Shown one piece after another: positions 1 through 11,200 of a stretch of 64,000 bases of DNA (within the stretch, counting starts at the first letter, position 1; each line of letters begins with the position of its first letter). This stretch comes from Desmodesmus armatus (lineage: Eukaryota; Chlorophyta; Chlorophyceae; Sphaeropleales; Scenedesmaceae). The position numbers and the translations under genes are program-made. The stretch covers positions 1 to 64,000 of the forward strand of contig VIIQ02000072.1 in assembly GCA_007449985.2 (NCBI GenBank), read 5' to 3'. The notes under the pieces are model-generated. The model saw nothing but the letters and a program-made list of their open reading frames with translations. It was not told where the DNA came from and ran no database searches.

Positions 1-44
1 CCCCCCCCCTCACCCCCCCCCCCCCCCTCACCCCCCCCTTACAG

Positions 45-1092
45 TGCTGATGACCTGTCCACCCCTACACCAACTACACCACCACTACCATTGTCATCAC
101 GATCACAGTCACCACTACACCACAGGACTGACAAACCCAATCACAATTGTCACTGCCCCCCTCCCCCCCTCACAGTGCCGATGACCTGTCCACCCCCTAC
201 ACCAATTACACAAGTGGCTACCAGGCCCTGCTGGACTATGTATGGTACGACCCAACGCCTAACAGTTACACGCAGCTGCCTCAACCCTCGCCACACCTAC
301 TGGCAGGATTCATTCAAGGTAGGGCCTGAAGGGGTTGGGGTCAGGGGGCCGAGTGTGTGTGTGGTGGTGGTGGTGGGGGGGGGGGGTTCCACGGAGGGGG
401 GAAGAGGAGGGTAGCATACTCAGGGTTGGTTGGGGAAGTAAGGGCCTGGGAGGGGGAGGGGAGGATGATGTGGCTACCAGGCCCTGCTGGACTATGTGTG
501 GTATGACCCACAAAGACTGACAGTCACTCGGCAGCTGCCTCAACCCTCACCACACCTGCTGGCAGGATTCATTCCAAGGTAGGGTCTGAAAGAAGGGGGG
601 GGGGGGGGACAGGGGGGGGGGGGGGGGGGACAGGGGGGGGGGGGTGCAGGGGAAGGGGGGGCGGCAGGGGTCAGGAGGGAGGGGGTGTTGCTTACAGAGG
701 GTGTGGTCGGGAGGTGTGGTGGTGGTGGTGGGAGGGGGGATGTGGCTACCAGGCTCTGGTAGACTTTGTTTGGTACGACCCACAAAGGCTGACAGTCACT
801 TGGCAGCTGCCTCAACCCTCACCACACCTGCTGCAGGATTCATTCCAAGGTAGGGTCTGAAGGGGTTTGGGGGGGGGGGGGGGCATGCGAACAGGGAGTG
901 TAAGGGGGGAGGGCCCTTTCCAAAGGGAGGGGAGGTTGGGCAGTTGCAGGGTAAGAAACGCAGGTAAGGGGAGGGGGAAATGTGGCTACCAGGCCCTGCT
1001 GGACTATGTCTGGTACGACCCTGGCAGACTGACAGTCACTCGGCAGCTGCCACAACCCTCGCCACACCTGCTGGCAGGATTCATACCAAGGT
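45..1092 (+). repeat. Tandem copies of one PDE exon separated by poly-G tracts
   Basis: A 5' fragment of the exon lies at about 45-80 after TTACAG. The acceptor-bearing copy is 176-318. The 3' part plus donor recurs at about 471-579, 740-851 and 980-1092, each starting at TGGCTACCAG. The copy at 176 has small deletions and ends one base short of the phase needed downstream. Copy 740 lacks one G in CTGCTGGCAGG. Copies 471 and 980 have the right end phase (..CCAAG/GT) but no AG acceptor directly in front. G-runs of 8-15 bases separate the copies. Confidence 0.85.
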
Positions 1093-1889
1093 GGGGTCGG
1101 GTTCGGTGGGCATCTGACAGTGGGCATGAGGTGGATGAGGATGTTGAGTGAGTTCGTCCTTCAGCCATGCTGGCACCTTTTTTTTGGGGGGGGGGGGACC
1201 AGGGGGGTCGGACTCCCACTGCCTGGCCACACACACAGCAATCAGGCGAACCCAACTGCCGGGGGCCGGAGGCAAAGCCTCACCAATGAGATACGCGCAG
1301 CACCTTCTTTTTGCTTTGAGTCCATATGCTGTATAGCTGCTGGATCACTGAACGCTCACACCTCCACTCAACACCCTCACTGAACACCTGCTTGCCCCGT
1401 CCCCCCCCCCCCCTCCCCCCCCCCCCCTGCACCCCCCCCCCTAAACACACACGCAGTGCCAACTTCCCCTCAGACCACCTGGCAGTGGTGTACGACCTCG
1501 CCTTCAAACCCAAACCCAAACCAGCAGCAGCAGCAGCAGCGGCGGCGGCGGCCGGCAGCAGTGGCAGCAATGGCAGCAGTGTGCCTCGCCGCCATGCTGC
1601 TGGGTCTTTCACACTGCTGCCTGCTTCTGAGGACCATGTGGATGATGCTGTGGCGGCACTGCAGCGGGGTGAGGTGGTGGCACTGCCTACTGACACACTG
1701 TACGGCCTGGCGGCAGCAGCAGGTGAGGGGGTAGGGGGGAGTGTGTGTGAGGGGGGGGGGGTATGAAGGGGGGGGGTGTGAAGGCGGGGGGGGGGGGGAA
1801 CTGTAGCAGCACTGCAGCGGGGTGAGGTGGTGGCACTGCCTACTGACACACTGTATGGCCTGGCAGCAGCAGCAGGTGAGGGGGGGGGG

Positions 1890-1927
<38 letters not shown>

Positions 1928-3866
1928 GTGGGGGGGGGGTGAAGAGCAATGCTGTGGCAGCCTTGCTGAGGGGTGGGTTGGTGGCACTGCAGTGGCAGCT
2001 GCCGACTGGCAGCCGCTGCGGCAGCAGCACGTGTGGGTGTTTGTGAAGTAGGGGTGGTACGTGCTTGTGTGTGTGGAGAAGGGGGGTCAGGGGGAGGAGT
2101 GGTGGCATCGCCTACTGACACACTTAATGAACGGGCACAAACAGCAGGCGAGGGTGTGCATGTGTGCTTTGTGTTCAGTTGTGCACCTTGGCAGTGCAGC
2201 CTTGGCCGCTGCTGTGGCTGACGTGTTGAGTGTCTGGGCCTAAGTTACAGGAGGCACCTGCTTTTGCCCCCCCCCCCCCACCACCTCCAAACCCCTGCAT
2301 TGCTGCTTACCCCATCTTGTCCCTCGTGCGCCCTTGAACCCCCTGCCCTGCAGGCAACACCGCAGCCGTCCAGCAGTTGCGCAGCATAAAGCAGCGGGAC
2401 AGCAGTGCACCCTTTGCCGTCGCTGTTGCTGACGTGTCAGATGTATCATCCTACGCAATGACTCAGCACCTGCCACCCGGACTGCTGCCAGCACTGCTGC
2501 CGTCAGCACTTGCTTTTGAGTTCCCCCCCCCTCCAATGCCCTACATTCACTGCCGCTCACCCCACCTCTTGCCCCCCCCCCCCCCGGCCGCGTGTCCCCC
2601 CCCCCCCCCCCCCCCAGGCAACAGCACAGCTGTCCAACAGTTGCGCAGCATCAAGCAGCGTGACAGCAGTGCACCCTTTGCCGTCGCTGTTGCTGACGTG
2701 TCAGACGTGTCATCCTACGCAATAACTCAGCACCTGCCACCCGGACTGCTGCCAGCACTGCTGCCAGGCCCGGTGACGGTACTGCTCCCGCGGCGTCACT
2801 CGAGTGACGCCGCTGCTGCTGCTTTGGCAGAGGGGGTGTTTGGCCCTGGGAGAATGGATGCAGCAGCGGCAGCAGATGCACCATCAGCAGCAGCAGGAGC
2901 AGTAGTTGGTGTGAGGGTTGTTCCTCATGAGTTTGTGCGGCGTCTGTGTCGTGCGTTGGGGGGTGGCATTGCGCTCACCAGCACAAACCTGAGTGGGGCA
3001 GAAAGCAGCTTGAGCATCGCTGACTTCAGGTGCGTGTGTGTTGGGTGGGGGGGGGGGGGGGTGTCGGGGGGGGGGGGGGTACAAGAGGAGAACAAGCAGA
3101 GTAGATATGTTGAAGTAGGGGCAAGAGGGGCAGAAACAGGGCCCAGGGGGGGGGGGGGTGTAGCCTGTGCACCATTGATGTGAGGCTGGGGAGGGCAGGG
3201 GTTGGGGGGGGGGGGGTGGCATCGCGCTCACCAGCGCCAACCTGAGCGGGGCAGAGAGCAGCTTGAGCATTGCTGACTTCAGGTGCGGGTGTGTTGGTAC
3301 AGAGGGTACGTGTGTAGGTGTCATAGTGAACATGCAAGACACACGCATGCAATTCTATCAGGCACGCCAACACACACATTGTGTGTGCGTGTCTGTGTTG
3401 GTATGGAGGATACATACCTGTCGTGCATGCAAAGGCAAGCCCTAAAAGTATGGACTTGTGCATGCGGACAGGGAGGCATGCAGACCCCCCCCCCCTCCAC
3501 CCGAGGGAATGGGGGTGTCCCCTACCTTTGCCTCCAATGCCCTCACCGATGATTTGTTCGCAGCTTGCAAAGTTTCCTATATTTTCCCTCGCTGCTGCTG
3601 CTGCTGCTGTTTTGTGCAGGGATTTGTGGCAGTACTGTGGTGCCGTATTTGATGGTGGGCAGGTGCCGGTGACTAACAACCAGGGGTCAACTGTGGTGGA
3701 CCTTACAGCAATGTGTGACCCGCAGCAGCAGCAGCAGCAGGAGCAGCAGCAGCAGCAGGGGAGTCCTGAGGGGTGTGTTGGGTTCAGGGTTGTGCGTTCA
3801 GGTGTGGCAGCAGACAGTGTGATTGAGCTGCTGACTCAGACCTTTGGACTGCAGCACCTGGACTAA
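176..3866 (+). CDS. PDE12-like nuclease C-terminus fused to YrdC/Sua5 threonylcarbamoyl-AMP synthase (5' end outside window)
   Basis: Candidate exons are 176-318 (or its copies up to 1092), 1457-1722, 2618-3029 and 3620-3866 (TAA stop). The first part has the end of an exonuclease/endonuclease/phosphatase fold: a YTNYT...ALLDYVWYD segment, then FPSDHLAVVYDLAF, whose SDH is the conserved catalytic tail of CCR4/PDE12-type enzymes. The frame then runs without a stop through a KPKPK/poly-Ala/Ser-Gly linker into a YrdC domain: GEVVALPTDTLYGLA, SIKQRDSSAPFAVAVADV, LLPGPVTVLLPRR, ALTSTNLSGAESSL and a C-terminal STVVDL. Phases of exons 1457-1722 (ends phase 1), 2618-3029 (ends phase 2) and 3620-3866 agree. 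In known families PDE12 trims 3' adenylate tails, including on mitochondrial tRNA, and YrdC/Sua5 makes threonylcarbamoyl-AMP for the t6A modification of tRNA. The final exon carries a poly-Gln insertion. The exact PDE exon used is unclear because every copy has a defect. Confidence 0.75.
1802..2152 (+). repeat. Exon shadows of the YrdC ATP/threonine-binding exon
   Basis: The 3' part of exon 1457-1722 (LQRGEVVALPTDTLYGLA plus donor) is repeated at 1802-1875 with its GTGAGG donor. More decayed copies lie at about 1946-2030 and 2098-2152 (VVASPTDTL still readable). A (GT)n run and G-tracts sit between them. No AG acceptor in good context precedes the copies, so they are probably intronic. Confidence 0.75.
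2354..2505 (+). repeat. Upstream truncated copy of the YrdC exon 2618-3029
   Basis: After CCCTGCAG the sequence encodes the same NTAAVQQLRSIKQRD... block as the exon at 2618. It breaks at LLPALLPS, where the second copy reads LLPALLPGPVTV. The preceding intron tail (C-run, CTTACCCCATCTTGT) is also repeated before the second copy, so the unit is intron tail plus exon head, about 264 bp. The copy has no usable donor at its break. Confidence 0.8.
3214..3283 (+). repeat. Copy of the 3' end of the YrdC exon
   Basis: The GGIALTSANLSGAESSLSIADF coding segment plus its donor is repeated after a G-run. It differs from the exon at 2950-3029 by a few bases (SAN instead of STN). No acceptor precedes it. 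Confidence 0.8.
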
Positions 3867-3945
3867 CTGCTGGTAGTTACTGGACTAACTGCTGGTAGTT
3901 ACTGGATTAACTGCTGGTAGTCACTGGACTAACTACCAGCAGTCC
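3867..3945 (+). repeat. 22-bp tandem repeat in the 3' UTR with an inverted end
   Basis: ACTGCTGGTAGT-type units of about 22 bp occur three times straight after the stop codon. An inverted ACTACCAGCAGT closes the array and can pair with a unit start over 12 bp. Confidence 0.8.
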
Positions 3946-4093
3946 GTACAATTCAGTAGTGTGATGTTTTGTTGGATGGCAGTGTTGGTTGCATTACAGG
4001 CACCTACCAAAGTCCATGCCAGCTAGGATACTGGCACGTACCTTCGTGGTACTTTGGGATTACCGCAAGTGTCCCGTCGTGGGCCTTGCACTT

Positions 4094-4098
4094 TGTAA
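4094..4098 (+). terminator. Possible TGTAA polyadenylation signal of the PDE-YrdC gene
   Basis: TGTAA, the usual chlorophycean polyadenylation motif, lies about 230 bases after the stop at 3866. It is a five-base motif, so chance occurrence is possible. Confidence 0.35.
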
Positions 4099-5566
4099 GT
4101 GAAGGGGCGCACTGACTTGCGCAAGTGTGACCCAGCAGCTGCAGGGTGTAGTGCTGGCCTTGACAAGGGTACAGGAGGCACCATAAGCTGCATTGGAGGG
4201 ACGTGGGTTTCGTCCTTGAGCTTGCATGGGGAACGCTGGGACTTCCGGGGCCACAATGCAATGGCTATCAATCCAAAAGTGCGGTGTTGTGTCATCATAA
4301 CATCTGGCATACGTGCAGGGAAGGTATGTCTGCCAGCTCACGTCTGTACAGACTTTGACGAGCACGACGTGCTCAGCACGTACTAGAGTTGATTGAGTCC
4401 CTAGCAGCCCGGACATTCTGTATTCACAACTCATCGTGCATCGTACGCCGGCAGAACATTAGTGTGTAGTAGGTTCAAGGATTCAGTACCAACTGGTGCA
4501 CCAGCCTCTGGATACCATGGCATACCAGCCAGCCTGAAGAAAGACTTTGTCTGCACATACCAGGAGCACTGAGGACCTGGCAGCCCCAGCACTGCTGGGC
4601 ATTGTGCGCCATTGCATTAGATTACACGAGATCTGGCCCAAAGGGTCAAAGACCTGGCAGCCGAGCTCAGCACATACACAGCTGTCAACAGATAACCGCC
4701 AGGCCGGCCAGGGCTGACCATATGAACATATTCTGTGCTGTTCAGTTTGCCACATATCGAGGCTTGATTAGTTGTCCTTCCATCAAGCATTGGCAGGCAC
4801 TTGCAGAGGGGCTAACTACTGCATACAATAGCTTCACAACTTTGTCCACTGGATGCTTCGGTACTTGTGCAGAACTATAAAACTTTTAAAGTTCTATGTG
4901 ACATGTGCAGCACATTGATTGGTCTTGCTGACAACAAGTGCAGCTCAACAATTGGGCTTGCCACAAGCATACACAGCACATCGCTTGGGGTTGCAAGGCA
5001 CCAGCTGGCAGCCTCAACATGACGAGGTCAGGGCTCTGCCCTGCTGTGCATACACACTGGTCAGGGCTGGCCACCAGCACTCGTCAACCCCACCACATGG
5101 GAAAGGTTTCAAGACCTTTTGCAAGTTTCTGGCATCAACTGGACCGTAAGTAAGGTCACACCATTGGCCACTGGCCAGCCTGGCCAAGACTCTTGCTTAG
5201 TAAGCACGAACATACTGAGTAGCATACATGGACAGTGTGTTGCTATCAGTCAACCAAAAAGCTTCCACAACATACAGGAACGGCATGTGTGCATAGTACA
5301 TTGTAATAGTAGCACTTCAGCACAGTTTGGTGGCAATCACAGCAAAGCCAGCCCCCCCCCCCTCCCCTCCCCCTGGGGCCAAGAATCCACCAACCTTGCC
5401 AACAGTGACAGCGCGAGCTGCCAGAGGATACCAACATCAAGGCAACTGGTGCAGTACAAGGCAGTACAATGCAGTACAATGCAGGACAGTATAGGTAAAC
5501 CATGGCCATGATTCAGGCTCATGGACCCGCGCACAGTACCCGAGCAGCAACAGTATGCCCCCACCC
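4099..5566. other. Intergenic region, no gene recognised
   Basis: Only short open frames occur here, with no family similarity that I can see and no consistent splice structure. The region should hold the 3' flank of the PDE-YrdC gene and the 3' UTR of the minus-strand lectin gene. A short C-run lies near 5352. I see no tRNA or rRNA. Confidence 0.4.
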
Positions 5567-6316
5567 TCACATCCTGCATGCAACCGTCAGGCGAGGGTTG
5601 TGCCCGTTGAACATGAACTTCCCCTCTGCTGTTGCATAATTGCATGGGAAGTCGTCCACCATGCCCTGGTTTCCTGCAGCCTTGTGGTACGTGGCCAGCA
5701 CAGCACAGTCCTCTGAATGGCCCTGCTGCTTGCCCTCATTGTGATCGTTGGGCTCTCCTGCAGCCCATGGAAAGCCTGTGCTGACTAGGTCCGGCTTGTG
5801 TAGCCACACCCAGCCGTCCTGCGCACGTTTTGAACCCGGAAGCTGCACCGCACCGACGTAGACGTACACTGGGCCTCCTTGCTGTGTTGCTGCAAAGGCT
5901 CTGGCGAGGTGGGCTACTGCTGCATATTCCTGGGGGGTGTTCCAGAAGGCCAGGCGGCCTTTGATGCTCACACAGAAGGCCTGGGCAAACCGAACGTTGG
6001 CTTCCTTGGGCTGTAACAGACGAGACAGGATGACGAATTTTGGGGTGGCTGGTGTGGAAGGGACTGCTGTTGGGTGGTTGCCATCACTGGTCATGACTGG
6101 CCAGCTCTTGCTGTTCGCCAGTGCATCCTTGTGGGTATTGTGAAGGGTTTGATAGTCGACTTCTGTGCACTGCCTGATCCGCTTGTCATTGGATCTACAG
6201 AGGACGCCCTCCTGCCAGATGATCGGTCTGCTCTGAAGGGTGGTTGTTGCTGTTGCTAGCACGCCATCACAGATCCCGAATACGATAATTACAGCAAACA
6301 GAAACTCAAGATGCAT
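5567..6316 (-). CDS. Secreted C-type-lectin-like domain protein
   Basis: Single-exon gene of 249 residues. Residues 1-20 form a signal peptide (MHLEFLFAVIIVFGICDGVL). The C-terminal half has a C-type lectin fold pattern: C115 with a following G-x-LAF motif, WVWL at about 169-172, an EPN calcium/mannose-type motif at 188-190 inside WAAGEPND, EDC at 202-204, VDDFPC at 220-225 and a final C247. The classic disulfides would be C115-C247 and C204-C225. The usual WND motif is replaced by VDD, so calcium binding is uncertain. The stretch 21-110 is unassigned. The ATG is the first in frame and directly precedes the signal peptide. Export to the wall or periplasm and glycan binding are inferences from the fold. 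Confidence 0.8.
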   Translation of the reverse strand: MHLEFLFAVIIVFGICDGVLATATTTLQSRPIIWQEGVLCRSNDKRIRQCTEVDYQTLHNTHKDALANSKSWPVMTSDGNHPTAVPSTPATPKFVILSRLLQPKEANVRFAQAFCVSIKGRLAFWNTPQEYAAVAHLARAFAATQQGGPVYVYVGAVQLPGSKRAQDGWVWLHKPDLVSTGFPWAAGEPNDHNEGKQQGHSEDCAVLATYHKAAGNQGMVDDFPCNYATAEGKFMFNGHNPRLTVACRM

Positions 6317-8279
6317 CCTTGCAGCAGGTTGCTTCTCCCATCAGTTGGTGAAATTGCTTCGCGCGCACTTTCAATGGTTGGTGACGAGGGCTATCTCGCT
6401 GGTTCACGCACTCAACAAGACGATGTCAAAAAGCCTGATCTTTCACTGCTGTACTCAGCCAACCTCCTCGGCCTGCTATGTTGTGCCTGTCTCTGTGTCA
6501 TCTGTGCCTCTTCAAACGAAAAGCACAGCCTCTGAAATGAGGCCAATCCACACATGCTTAGCTGTTTCGTGAGGCTGCACTAAGAGGGAACTGCACTGAG
6601 ATCAAGCTATCCCCCCCCCCCCCGCGTGTGTCATCAGCACTGCGTTGGAGAATTGCTGCTGACAGCGTGACCTCACCAAACCAGCTTGCTACCCTTCAGC
6701 TGGCACTCAGGGTCAGCTCCTAGCAAGCATATTCAGAGGCCAGGACTTTTGATTGCGTATGAATTCGCTGCATACACAGCAGCAACCAAGATGCAATCGC
6801 CGTCAACCAGCTTCCTACACATCGGCAAGCGCCCTGAAGTCCTCAGTCCATGCACATGCAATACACTCCTTGCATACTCCAGCCTTGTGTACCCCACACT
6901 GGTGTAACAACCATCCTGTCGCTCTACCCTCCTGCCACATCTGCGGGGCAGGTGTACCCCCCCCCCCTTTCCCCCTGCACTGGGCAGGCACTGATGGAAG
7001 CTTTATATGGAAAAAGTGAGGGCTTTCTTCTCACCCATGCTGCAGTAGTATGCTGTTGCAGGCGATACAAGGGGGGCGGTGACAAGGCTGCAGGAGAGGC
7101 ATGTCATCTGGGTGGCGGCCCCATCGATGCACATATTCAGTCCTACGACAAGGGCGTGGGGGGCCTGTATGCTCTCTGACGTGTGCAGACAGGCCCCCCC
7201 CCACCAACCTCTTTTCCATAGGCTATATGGCTCAACCCACCCGAGCAGTGTCAGCATATCATGCATACCATAGGGATACATGCAGCCCTGGGCGTGCCCT
7301 GTTGAATTGATCCCAAGCTGAGGCCTGGTCAGGCCAACCGCCTGCTGCTTGACCCTGTGCACGACTACTACCGTTACATACTGATTGCCAAGTTGCGGGT
7401 TGATCGCTGCGGGCTACTTCCTACCGGCTGCTCTGTTCTCGTTGCTGTGGTGCAGCGGCTGAGCCACACAGTGCAGCATGGAATGTGTGTTTGCACCTGC
7501 CATCCCTTGGTGCCACCAGGGAACTGGGGCAGCTAGTGCAATCAGCTGTAGCAGGTGCACTATGCACACAGAGTGGACCTGTGCTCGATGTGCTAGGCTC
7601 CAACACACTGTGCGCTGGTTGCTGGGTGGCGTGTCAACAGAAGGGAGGTGGAGGCAGCTGGCCACTATGGGTGAGTCACCCTCCCATGTGTGCAGCAGAT
7701 ATGTGCGCATGCTCGTCAGGCTGACTGCTTTGACAGTCGCTGCATGCTTTCTGTGCACTGCTGGGTCAGTCGAGCAGCTCAGATGCGACCTTGTGGAGAC
7801 TGTGCACTGCCCGAGAGTAGACTGCCTGCGGTGCCATCCGGAGCCATCCTGCAGGGTATGGCTGCTTCGGGGTGCGACCAGCAACATCAGCCTGGCCCAA
7901 ACGTGTTTCACCAATACAGCCTGTGAACTCCCCAGGGCACAGAAGATGACATCAGCACACCCTCGGGAGCCAGCCTGTCAAGAGCTACAGCCTGCTGGAA
8001 GAAACCATAGGTTGAAGGCAGGCCACTGCTTCAACAAGCGCACCTCAGACAGCTCAATGATACTGTATACTTACTCTCAGGGAAAACCCTATGCCTCCCT
8101 GAGACACTTGGGCACACCTTCCTCACACTCCTCCACACACTAACATTCCTCGTGATTATGCACCAATCGTCCGATTCTGTTCTGGAGCCATTTCACACGT
8201 TCACAACGACATACGAAACCAAAAGCCACACGCAAAATAGACAAACAGACCCCTACTGCTCCAACAAGTCCATCTTTGC
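6317..8279. other. Intergenic region between the lectin gene and the kinase gene
   Basis: This should contain the lectin promoter (minus strand) and the kinase upstream region. A 221-codon Cys-rich frame at 7478-8143 has no recognisable domain and I do not call it. A coding-like stretch near 7300-7530 (reading RLLLDPVHDYYRYILIAKLR) lacks start and exon structure and may be a remnant. C-runs lie near 6610 and 6957. Confidence 0.35.
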
Positions 8280-11200
8280 ATGGGAATCTTGAATGAGCTT
8301 TTCGGGGGCCTAGGGAAAGGAGTAGCAACAGAGCCACGTTTCACAGTAGCAGATGGCGTTAGTGAGGGCGTTTGTCGGGGCATTTGGGCGAGATTTGTGG
8401 CCTTCAGGCAGGCGGGCTATTTGACGCCCTTCTCGGTGCGTAAGACGCCTTACAAGCAGAAGATCTACTCGATGGGCACCCACATCATCAAGGAGTACAC
8501 TGGGGCCCGCGAGACGGTGAGACCTCAGGGTGGCAGCAGCAAGGGCCGTGTGGCTTCTTCGTAGCTTTGGCACCGGCGTAAGCAATCCTATCATACACCA
8601 TCGTGCTCATAGAGCAAGCCTGTGCCCATCGCGGGCTGCATCGTCGTTGTTGTCGCAGTCTGAACAGTTGGATGCAGCCCGGAGCACCTGGGGCAGCATA
8701 CGCCCGTTAGAGGGCAGTGCGGACCACCGCAACCCCAAGCGAGTCATGACTTTCCTGCTGACATCTGTCCGGCACCCTGCGTGCTTGTACTGGCTGTCTC
8801 CTCTCTGTGCAGGTGGAGAAAGAGCTTGCTATCCTGCAGCAGCTGCACCACCCCCATTTGGTCAGCTTCATGTTCATTGCAGATCAGGGCAGCAGGATCA
8901 GCATCGTCATGGACTGGGCTGGCGAGAACCTGCGTGTGCACCGGACGGTCACGCAGTCGCAGCAGTACACAGAGGACGTGGCCCGCTACATGATGTATCA
9001 GCTCACCAGCGCTCTGGTGTACATGCATGCCAAGGTGGGTGCAGCTGCTTCTCACAGTTGGTTCTGTCCAGCATACATGGGTTTGATGGTGCAGCCAGCG
9101 GGGACAGTGGTATGGGCTGCCCCCTTACGAGCTGTGCATGGAGCGTGCATCCGGACAGCAGCCGTGCTGCAGGACAGCGGTCAGCACAGCAGCCCAGGCG
9201 AAGCGGCTGAAGCAGTGATGTTCAGCTGCTGCACCCTTCAGCAGTGTACCATTGGGGCCGTTTGTGGCAGCACCAGTAGCTGCACCTGCATCAGCAGGGT
9301 GGGTGCTGGGGGCTGTGTCACTACTGTCAGGGAAAGGGTGCACTGCTGTGGTGCCATATTGTTCTGTCCAGCAGTGTGGCACTGCAGCAGTTTGCTCTTT
9401 GACCTCATGGTGGGATCATAGTTTCCAGCTCACCCCGCAGCAAGGCGTGTAATGTGTGTAGCTGAGTCACATGGGTGGAATGGGTGGTGCAGCAGCAGCT
9501 GACAGCGACAGTTGCAACATCAGCAGCTGCAGCTTATAGGCCAGCAGTGGGTGCCTAGATGCATGGGTGACTGTTCGGTTGGAGCAACCACCATGAGAGG
9601 ACTGGTTTGTGTGCCCTCGATAGAGGGCCCTGGCTAGTTGGTGCAGCTCATGCGGCAGCTTCCTATCCATGCACCACACACCCCGGGGGGGGGGGGGGGT
9701 GCAGTATGAGGGAAGGTTGCTTTGTGATCAGCTTACTAAGTAGATCATTGTGATCATGCATGTCCCATTTGACCAGAAATTCTGGCATCAGGGTGGACAC
9801 CTTTCCTGCAATGTTCTGCAGCAGTCCCCCCGTGATGACTCGTGCATGAGTCATCATCAATAAGCGGATCAAGGGATTCAGGGAAAGTCTGTCCCTGACT
9901 CCCTCCATCCGTTACCTGATGATGATTCATGCATGAGTCATACGGGGGAACTGCTGCCTGACCACTTCCTCCCCTCTGACCATTGCCAGCTTGACCTCAA
10001 GGCTGAAGTGTACAGATGTTTTCCTGCACAACCTCCCTCCCTAGCCTGGTTCCCCAACTGTTAACCCCTTGGAAACCCTTGTCTGTGCTGCGTGTGTGCA
10101 GGGCATCATCCACCGAGACATCAAGCCTGACAACATCGCAGTGCAGCGCGACCACACAGTGCAGCTGTTTGACTGGGGCGAGGCGCTGAGCTTGAGCCAG
10201 ATCGGGGCCCTCAACGACAGGGAACTCGCCAAGCAGGCCGGCATTGCTGGCACGCCGCTGTTCATGCCGCCAGAGGTACGACGGCTGACCCAGCTGTGCA
10301 AGAGTGCTGGGTGCCTACGGCCCTGCATGATAGACAGCTTATTTTTATAGCTCAACGCGATCCTCACTGTATGCGAAGACATGTAGTGCATATGGAGTCC
10401 ACAATCGACCAGGATCAACAACCGTAGTGCAGGAACGCATCCCTCCTGATATGCTGACATGTGACTGGCTGTGTTTTGCGCAACAGGGTAATTGTAACAG
10501 TAACAGTATTGGCTTTGCGCTTTTCGTTGTTGCTGCAGGTCCTCAACTACCTCACGGACCGTGACAGGGAGAGCCCCGGCGAGCACGCGCTGCGGCGGAT
10601 CATCACCACCAAGCTCGACATCTGGGGCATCGGCGCCGTGCTCTTCTTCCTGCTTGCCGGCCGCGACATCTTTGTCGCCGACTGCGAGTGGGAGCTGGAG
10701 AGCCTGGCCGATATCGCCAGCGCCAGCACAGGGGTGGAGCTGCCAGAGGGGGTCGAGGCCTCGTACGCGGCACGGGACTTCCTGCGCTGCTGCCTGCAGC
10801 GGGACCCCTCCCGCCGCGCGAGTGCGAAGGAGCTCAGCGAGCATCCGTGGCTCTTTGGTGCGCACAGCTTTGCAGACATGGCGGCAGCGGCGGAGGCTGC
10901 TGCGGCGGCAGCGGTGGCGGCCGCCCTCGAGGCGGAGACAGCTCAGGAGGAGCGACAGCAGGCAGCAGCAGTGGCGGCTTTTCAGCAGTGGCAGGGGGGC
11001 TTGGGGGAGGTCCCCACTGGCCGAAGCCTTATGGCGCGGCCAGGGCAGCTTTCCGTGCTCGCAGAAAGCTGCAGCTTCAGCGAGGGTGACGAGGGTGCTG
11101 CCATGCTGTCTACAGACCCCCTCACAGCCTCTCTGGCCCTCGCTAGCGGTGTTGCAGGCCTCGGACTGGGTCCTGCGCCGTCGCCAAATGGTTCGATCAA

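Noticed and set aside
1280..2121. Minus-strand Pro/Thr/His-rich frames
   Set aside because: Antisense of the YrdC exon, its copies and the (GT)n tract.
7478..8143. 221-codon Cys-rich frame
   Set aside because: No domain, no signal peptide, no splice-consistent extension, and composition like surrounding non-coding DNA.
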